This document shows positions 41,265 through 45,403 of a stretch of 45,403 nt of DNA, in pieces (positions within the stretch are counted from its first letter, which is position 1; each line of letters starts with the position of its first letter). The position numbers and the translations under genes were made by a program. Source of the stretch: an uncultured Desulfobulbaceae bacterium. GTDB taxonomy: Bacteria; Desulfobacterota; Desulfobulbia; Desulfobulbales; CALZHT01. The notes under the pieces were generated by a model. It ran no database searches. It saw nothing but the letters and a program-made list of their open reading frames with translations, and was not told where the DNA came from. The stretch spans positions 1 to 45,403 of the forward strand of contig CALZHT010000032.1 of assembly GCA_945787445.1 (NCBI GenBank), given 5' to 3'.

Positions 41265-41705
41265 GTGGGCCAGTCCCAGGACATAGTAACGGTAAATGCC
41301 GATGCCGCTGACTACTTGGTAGAGGGCCAGTAATACGATCATCAGATTATTGATGCCGTGAATGGCCGGCAGGTATTTTCTTTTCTTTTTCCTTTTATCC
41401 ATAAAGTGTCCCGATACAAAACCAAATAGAGCCAGGACAACTATAACCATGGCTATTTTCCCGTGCAGACCGGTTATAAATATTCTGTGCCAGCGCAGGA
41501 AGACGGCGGTCATGCCGATCAAAGCCCCGGCCATGATTACTCCCAAGGCGATTTTCCCCAGAAATACATGGTGCTTCCATTTGAAAACCACTTTCGAATG
41601 CTTGAGGTGCAGCACCCGAACCCTCTGGATGCCAAGGAATAAGACATAAATGGCCAGCAGGATGGCGAAAAACTGGATAACGGGATGAATGGAGAGCAAG
41701 AGCAT
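41262..41705 (-). CDS. Four-helix membrane protein, cytochrome b561-like (DUF4079-like)
   Basis: A 147-residue protein with four hydrophobic helices near residues 5-27, 50-70, 82-102 and 120-140. Histidines in or near the helices (HPVIQFF, FKWKHHVFLGK, LHGKIAMVIV, AIHGINNLMIV) could coordinate haem, which resembles the DUF4079 or cytochrome b561-type layout. I cannot establish haem binding. GAGGTAATTT precedes the ATG at 41705. It is flanked by inverted heptamer arrays on both sides. Confidence 0.7.
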   Translation of the reverse strand: MLLLSIHPVIQFFAILLAIYVLFLGIQRVRVLHLKHSKVVFKWKHHVFLGKIALGVIMAGALIGMTAVFLRWHRIFITGLHGKIAMVIVVLALFGFVSGHFMDKRKKKRKYLPAIHGINNLMIVLLALYQVVSGIGIYRYYVLGLAH

Positions 41706-41994
41706 AAATTACCTCATTTATTTTTTAAGGCACAAAGGCAGAAGGCACAAAGTTTTTTTTAGGAAATGTTTGAGGTTTCTCAATATCCAGAGTCCTTAAA
41801 AAATATGCAACAATAAAATAATACCAAGTAATCGCTTTTGTTTTTCACAGCGCATTTAGCCGTTGTTAAAAAATATTTTGTTGACTACAAAGGGAAATCG
41901 GAATAATTTTCACTCCTCACTCCTCACTCCTCACTCCTCACTCCTCACTCTTTAATCTTCTGCCTTCTGCCTTTGTGCCTTCTGCCTCTAATTA
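41706..41994. other. Gap upstream of the membrane protein gene
   Basis: About 290 bp, AT-rich on the left and filled with heptamer repeats on the right (41911-41990). No gene seen. Confidence 0.5.
41911..41990. repeat. CACTCCT and TTCTGCC heptamer arrays
   Basis: Five tandem CACTCCT units plus a partial one (41911-41950), then TTCTGCC-type units up to 41990. The order is the inverse of the array at 41078-41162, so the membrane protein gene lies between inverted arrays. The array starts a few bases past the kynA stop (minus strand). Confidence 0.93.
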
Positions 41995-42777
41995 TCAAAA
42001 TTCCGTGCGAATTGCCCACAAATCGGGAAAAGCCGGCTTAAACAAGGTTGAGGTCAGATAGGCAACGCCGGTCGATCCACCGGTTCCCGATTTACTGCCG
42101 ATCATCCGTTCCACCATTTTGACATGCCGATAGCGCCATTCCTGAAAACCTTCATCAAGATCAAGCAGCCGTTCGCAAACCTGGGTGATTGCAGGGTTAT
42201 GACGATAGATATCGATGAGGATTGCCTGCAATTCTCTTGAGGATTGGACGGCCTGAGTGGTGTCTCGGTTGAGCAGCTCTTGGGGTACATCATATCCTTC
42301 TCTAACCAGATAATGCAAAAATTTGTCCCAGAGTACGGGTTTATGAAAACGTTCTTCCATGTGTCGGCGGGCATCACTGCCTTCAGGGAAACGTAATATT
42401 GTTGCGTGATTTTTATAGCCGAGGGTGAATTCAAGTTGACGGAACTGGAATGATTGAAAACCGCTGGCAGTGCCGAGATCATTACGAAAGCCGAGAAATT
42501 CAAGGGGCGCCAGAGTTTTCAGGGTATCGATTTGCAGAAGCAGTATTTTATTAATGGCACAGATCCTCCCTAGGGTATGCACGGCAGCCGGAGTATCGTT
42601 TCGGTCAAAGAGTTTCTCCAGAAAGTCGATTTCATAAAGTATTCCTTTAAACCAGAGTTCATAAGCCTGATGAATGAGGATGAAAAACATTTCATCATGG
42701 TGCGGTCCTTTGGAAAGTGGCTGTTGGAGAGAAAGCAGTTTTTCCAATTGCAGATAATTTGAATAGGTTACCTCCAC
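41995..42777 (-). CDS. kynA: Tryptophan 2,3-dioxygenase
   Basis: A 260-residue haem dioxygenase that opens the indole ring of tryptophan to give N-formylkynurenine. Family blocks include YLQLEKLLSLQQPLS, DEMFFILIHQAYELWFK, the haem-pocket FQSFQFRQLEF, EWRYRHVKMVERMIG (proximal histidine) and the substrate loop GTGGSTGVAYL. All are intact. It starts with GTG behind AGGAGG, spaced five bases. No other kynurenine pathway gene is nearby. An O2-dependent enzyme is unexpected in an anaerobe; see findings. Confidence 0.95.
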   Translation of the reverse strand: MEVTYSNYLQLEKLLSLQQPLSKGPHHDEMFFILIHQAYELWFKGILYEIDFLEKLFDRNDTPAAVHTLGRICAINKILLLQIDTLKTLAPLEFLGFRNDLGTASGFQSFQFRQLEFTLGYKNHATILRFPEGSDARRHMEERFHKPVLWDKFLHYLVREGYDVPQELLNRDTTQAVQSSRELQAILIDIYRHNPAITQVCERLLDLDEGFQEWRYRHVKMVERMIGSKSGTGGSTGVAYLTSTLFKPAFPDLWAIRTEF

Positions 42778-42807
42778 TTCAACCTCCTATGTTAAGTCAT
42801 TTTTAGT

Positions 42808-42896
42808 GAAGAGTGAGGAGTAAAGAATGAAGAGAAGACCTTAAAAAAATGTTTTTACCTCTCAGCCCTCACACCTCACACTTTACTCCTCACTAA
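42808..42896. repeat. Inverted GTGAGGAGT repeats
   Basis: AGTGAGGAGTAAAG at the left faces CTTTACTCCTCACT at the right, with further TCAGCCCTCACACCTCACAC units between them. The right edge supplies the TAG stop codon of the LVIVD gene on the minus strand. Confidence 0.85.
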
Positions 42897-44233
42897 ACCT
42901 GCGGATCAAATGCCCAGAGCCCCGTATTCATATCAGTAATAAAGATCAGGCCGTTATGCAGTTGCGGCGCCCAAGTGCAGGTTCCGTTCGCTGACTGGCA
43001 GCCGCTGTCGGTTCCGTAATCAATGGCTGCTATTTCGCGGCCCTGTTTTTCAAGTTCGCCTAAAAGCTCGCCGTTCACATCGATGGCATGCAGGCCGGCG
43101 GAATACCAGGCAGCGTAAAGAATACCCCGCTCCTCATCGAGCCAGAAATTATGGGGCGTGGTTTCAGGGACGGCAAAGGTGGCAACCTCCCGTGGGGCAA
43201 ACAGGTCTTGCACATCGATCACATGCATTTTACCGGGCGCTTCAAAATCCTCTTCACCGACAAAGACATAGCCGCCTGCCGGCCAGTACCAGGCATTATG
43301 GGTCTGGTCCCCTGCGGTGCGAATGCGGCTCACTTCCACCGGATTTTCCGGGGAGCCGCCCACAATGCCGTGGCCCACGTCCAGGATGATAAGGCCGTCG
43401 TCCCAGTGGGAAAGGATGGCCAGTCCATCGCGCACCTGCACATCGTGTAGAAAACTGGTTTCCGCCACAAAGGTCGCTGTCACAAAAGGAGTAAAAGGGT
43501 CGGATATATCAATGATCCGCAATCCGTTTCCTGGCCCGTCCGCCACGGCGTAGACATAATTACCTTCGATCCAGACATTGTGAACGCCGGGTTCCAGGCC
43601 ATCGGTGAAGCGGGTGATGACAGTGGGGTTCAGCGGATCGGTGAGATCAAGCAAGGTGATGCCGTTTAATTCATCAACCGAGCCTTCATGGGTTATCACT
43701 GCCAGGGTACCGTCAGCCCGGATTTTAACGTCATTTACGGTTTGGGCGTCAACAATCACAGTATCCGACAACAGCGGCAGAACGGGATTGGTAATGTCCC
43801 AGACAAACATCCGGTCGCCAGGCAATTGCGTTACCGGATCTTCACCGCGGAGCCGCCAGGTTCCTGTATACGCGAAGTTGTTAAAGAGCCAGAGGTCGGA
43901 GTTGAAACGATCAATTTGGTTGTCGCCGGCGACTACTTCGAATGCACCCTGCAGCCCGTTCCGAGGGCCAACAGTGACAGCCTTGCTTTCAATAAAATTG
44001 GCAACAGCGGCAACGATTTGGGCCGGACCGGGACGGTACCCGACAAAATCACCCTCTGCAGTAATAAAGCCGGCCTCTGCCGGCTGCACGGACCAGGATA
44101 CGGTTGCCCCATCCTCCGGTTCAAGATCCGGCGGGATATTGATCAAAATCCTGAAACGTGTTTTTTCCCCCTGGCGCACCGAATCCAGAGCAATGGCGGT
44201 GTATACAAACACCAATCTGAAGTTTACCTGCAT
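42893..44233 (-). CDS. LVIVD-repeat beta-propeller protein with an Ig-like domain
   Basis: A 446-residue protein. Residues about 15-95 look like a bacterial Ig-like (BIG2) domain (SVRQGEKTRFRILI, VSWSVQPAEAGFITA). The rest consists of repeats of the LVIVD type, each including a D[IVL][TSQ][ND]P-like turn: VWDITNPVLPLL, LLDLTDPLNPTV, IIDISDPFTPFV and VIDVQDLFAPRE. They should form a propeller, as in secreted or surface proteins of this class. No signal peptide is apparent after the chosen ATG, which has AAGAAAGGA before it, so the N-terminus may be incomplete. Its binding partner is unknown. Confidence 0.8.
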   Translation of the reverse strand: MQVNFRLVFVYTAIALDSVRQGEKTRFRILINIPPDLEPEDGATVSWSVQPAEAGFITAEGDFVGYRPGPAQIVAAVANFIESKAVTVGPRNGLQGAFEVVAGDNQIDRFNSDLWLFNNFAYTGTWRLRGEDPVTQLPGDRMFVWDITNPVLPLLSDTVIVDAQTVNDVKIRADGTLAVITHEGSVDELNGITLLDLTDPLNPTVITRFTDGLEPGVHNVWIEGNYVYAVADGPGNGLRIIDISDPFTPFVTATFVAETSFLHDVQVRDGLAILSHWDDGLIILDVGHGIVGGSPENPVEVSRIRTAGDQTHNAWYWPAGGYVFVGEEDFEAPGKMHVIDVQDLFAPREVATFAVPETTPHNFWLDEERGILYAAWYSAGLHAIDVNGELLGELEKQGREIAAIDYGTDSGCQSANGTCTWAPQLHNGLIFITDMNTGLWAFDPQV

Positions 44234-44614
44234 TCCTTTCTTCCAAAAGATTGCCAGGGCAAAATCGGTCGTCTTCCATTATTTTTTGCGTAAGGACTGA
44301 ACAACGCTTGCCTGTTATATGGTTTCTCTAAGAAACGTAATCATATTCGAAATTTCTTAAAATCAGGCTAAAACGGCGGCTTTATGCTTGTCAAGCTTTA
44401 CAGGTACAGGAACACCAACTCCTTCTGCCTTTGTGCCTCAGGACCTAGTGTCGTGTCAAGAGGCGAAATGTCGCAGGGTTGTGAAGTAATTTGACGTGCC
44501 AACAAGGCGTGGCTGAAGGAGCATAGCAGCGCTATGTGACTGAAGTCGCAACGCCGTTTGCGCGCCAAAGGACGAGCAAGATGCGTCAGTTGGCGCTGGA
44601 CATGACACTAATTT
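44234..44614. other. Intergenic region with a TIR element
   Basis: About 380 bp between the LVIVD gene and the Arg-rich gene. It holds the 165-bp element at 44446-44610 and a short TTCTGCC-like patch near 44422. A TTGACA on the minus strand near 44392 could belong to a promoter of the LVIVD gene, but its -10 is poor. Confidence 0.45.
44446..44610. mobile_element. TAGTGTCGTGTC element with terminal inverted repeats (MITE-like)
   Basis: A 165-bp element with ends TAGTGTCGTGTC (44446-44457) and GACATGACACTA (44599-44610), inverted with one mismatch. The interior contains AGCATAGCAGCGCTATGTG, itself a small stem. No transposase. No target duplication is visible. Its right edge is 4 bp from the stop codon of the Arg-rich gene. 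Confidence 0.75.
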
Positions 44615-45403
44615 TTACTCTTCATCTTGAGATTGTTGCCTCCCTTTTCTGCCTCTGGAAGAATCTCTGTCATCTCTTCCTTTTCCGGAGCCAGACCGTT
44701 CTCTATTCAATTCCGGCGTCCGGCGTGAGCGGCCTCTTTTATCAATTCTAGTTGACTCTCGATTGGATGGTTGTTGGTCTATCTCGGCCGGTCTGCGTGA
44801 GGGACCCCGCCGTTCTATTCGCTGCGGTTGTCGTGTCGGTGGCTGCCGTTCAACTCTTGGTTGTCTGGGGGTGGATCGCTGTCTTTGCATCTCGGTCGGC
44901 CTGCGGGAAGGACCTCGTCGTTCTACCTTCGGCTGTTCCCGGGTCGACCGCTGCCGTTCGACCCTTGGTTGTCTGGGAGAACTACGCTCTCTTTTTATTT
45001 CGGTTGGACGACGTGAAGGTCCTCGTCGTTCTATACGCGGCTGCTCACGTGTCGATCTTTGCCGATCTATTCTTGGCTGTTCCGGAACAGTGCGTTGTCT
45101 TTCTATCTCAGTTGTCCTGCGGGAAGGTCCGCGCCGCTCAATTTTTTGCCGCTCTTTTACCGTTGGTGTATGTTCGATTTTAAAATCTCTCCGGTCCTTA
45201 CCTTTCCGTTTAATCCCTGGTTGCCGGGATTCCTTCTTGGACCGTATTTCGGCCGGACCGCGGCGCTCAACCTCTCGCAGCTCTCGTGGTCCTCTTCTTT
45301 CCGACCGAAGTTCATGCTTTTTGAATTCTATTTGCCGGATCGGTTTATCAATATCCTCGGCCCGGACAAATCTGTTTGTTATAGTGCGCTTTCCGCCTCT
45401 ACG
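44615..45403 (-). CDS. C-terminal part of an Arg-rich repeat protein (partial, runs off the window)
   Basis: The frame is open from the window edge for 262 codons, so the start lies outside. The visible part is dominated by Arg, Pro, Glu, Gln and Ser. Three 36-residue units are encoded by exact 108-bp periods at 44813-44920, 44921-45028 and 45029-45136; each starts RRGPSRR, then TEI or TEM, and contains RQP/EQP and IER or VER near its end. A fourth, degenerate unit follows, and the protein ends in a charged GRQQSQDEE tail. No fold is recognisable; the tail is probably disordered and highly basic. Function unknown. Such tails occur on secreted or nucleic-acid-binding proteins, which I cannot decide here. 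Confidence 0.75.
   Translation of the reverse strand, partial: RRGGKRTITNRFVRAEDIDKPIRQIEFKKHELRSERRGPRELREVERRGPAEIRSKKESRQPGIKRKGKDRRDFKIEHTPTVKERQKIERRGPSRRTTEIERQRTVPEQPRIDRQRSTREQPRIERRGPSRRPTEIKRERSSPRQPRVERQRSTREQPKVERRGPSRRPTEMQRQRSTPRQPRVERQPPTRQPQRIERRGPSRRPAEIDQQPSNRESTRIDKRGRSRRTPELNRERSGSGKGRDDRDSSRGRKGRQQSQDEE
44813..45136 (-). repeat. Three tandem 108-bp coding repeats
   Basis: Three units of 108 bp, each encoding 36 residues of the Arg-rich protein. The units are similar at both DNA and protein level, so expansion by unequal recombination or slippage is likely. Confidence 0.85.

Noticed and set aside
43605-44300. Plus-strand frames of 231 and 201 codons
   Set aside because: They are shadows of the LVIVD-repeat gene, which has a family match; the plus-strand proteins have no recognisable features.
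44752-45183. Plus-strand frame of 143 codons with hydrophobic valine-rich repeats
   Set aside because: It is the antisense shadow of the 108-bp coding repeats; the minus frame is longer, runs off the window edge and has coherent repeats with a proper stop.

Overview
The window reads as a chromosomal segment of an anaerobic, cytochrome-rich delta-type proteobacterium (Desulfobacterota; my best guess is near Desulfobulbales, inferred from family content and not proven). Pointers are a class III tetraheme cytochrome c3, a Tat-exported four-cluster ferredoxin with a triheme cytochrome and an NrfD-type quinone-reacting membrane protein, System II (ResB/ResC) cytochrome c maturation, a MucR-type regulator, and two AcuB-like CBS proteins. 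No phage, plasmid, CRISPR, rRNA or tRNA gene was recognised.

Layout. 1-5.0 kb: a short RRM RNA-binding protein, then a minus-strand cluster reading CheR-like methyltransferase, phosphoribosyltransferase, archease, RtcB RNA ligase, DUF72 protein. 5.4-12.3 kb: MscS channel and DUF481 outer-membrane protein, bifunctional NAD(P)HX repair enzyme, CBS protein, a PabB-PabC fusion (minus), CBS-ACT protein. 12.3-14.4 kb: class A penicillin-binding protein (minus). 15-21.4 kb: redox block with the FeS/triheme cytochrome/NrfD operon, a MerR-like regulator with an unusual cysteine tail, tetraheme cytochrome c3 and the resC-resB pair. 21.6-29.6 kb: housekeeping genes rpmB, rel, proS, ispG, a DUF2065 protein, queA. 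29.7-33.7 kb: FmdB zinc ribbon, a two-gene HDOD unit followed by a pseudo-receiver/GGDEF protein, and a MucR-type regulator. 34.2-41.1 kb: plus-strand run murI, lolA, a B12-binding radical SAM protein, cobU, cobD-like, yfcE-like phosphodiesterase, a four-domain S1 protein. 41.2-45.4 kb: a four-helix membrane protein, tryptophan 2,3-dioxygenase, an LVIVD-repeat protein and the end of an Arg-rich repeat protein, all on minus.

The most striking non-gene signal is the amount of short dispersed repeat DNA in the gaps. I distinguish at least seven kinds: a roughly 210-bp element with terminal inverted repeats, a GTGCCTAAAGT family, a family marked by TTGAAATTACATGGCAC, long CACAGAG hairpins, a GTAAGCGATCAC palindromic element, a 165-bp TAGTGTCGTGTC element, and heptamer tandem arrays. 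Several begin exactly at, or supply, the stop codon of the neighbouring gene (rel, ispG, proS, the ferredoxin gene, the S1 gene, the membrane protein at 41.3 kb, the LVIVD gene). This is the observation I would pursue first.

Other leads: a long RelA/SpoT homologue whose hydrolase HD motif reads HG; a B12-type radical SAM protein with CX4CX2C cluster spacing next to cobalamin genes; an RNA-repair cluster containing a stand-alone CheR-like methyltransferase; and a MerR-like protein with a CX5CX7C tail lying between a quinone-linked redox operon and cytochrome c3. All function calls rest on reading motifs and family resemblance; no database search was possible.
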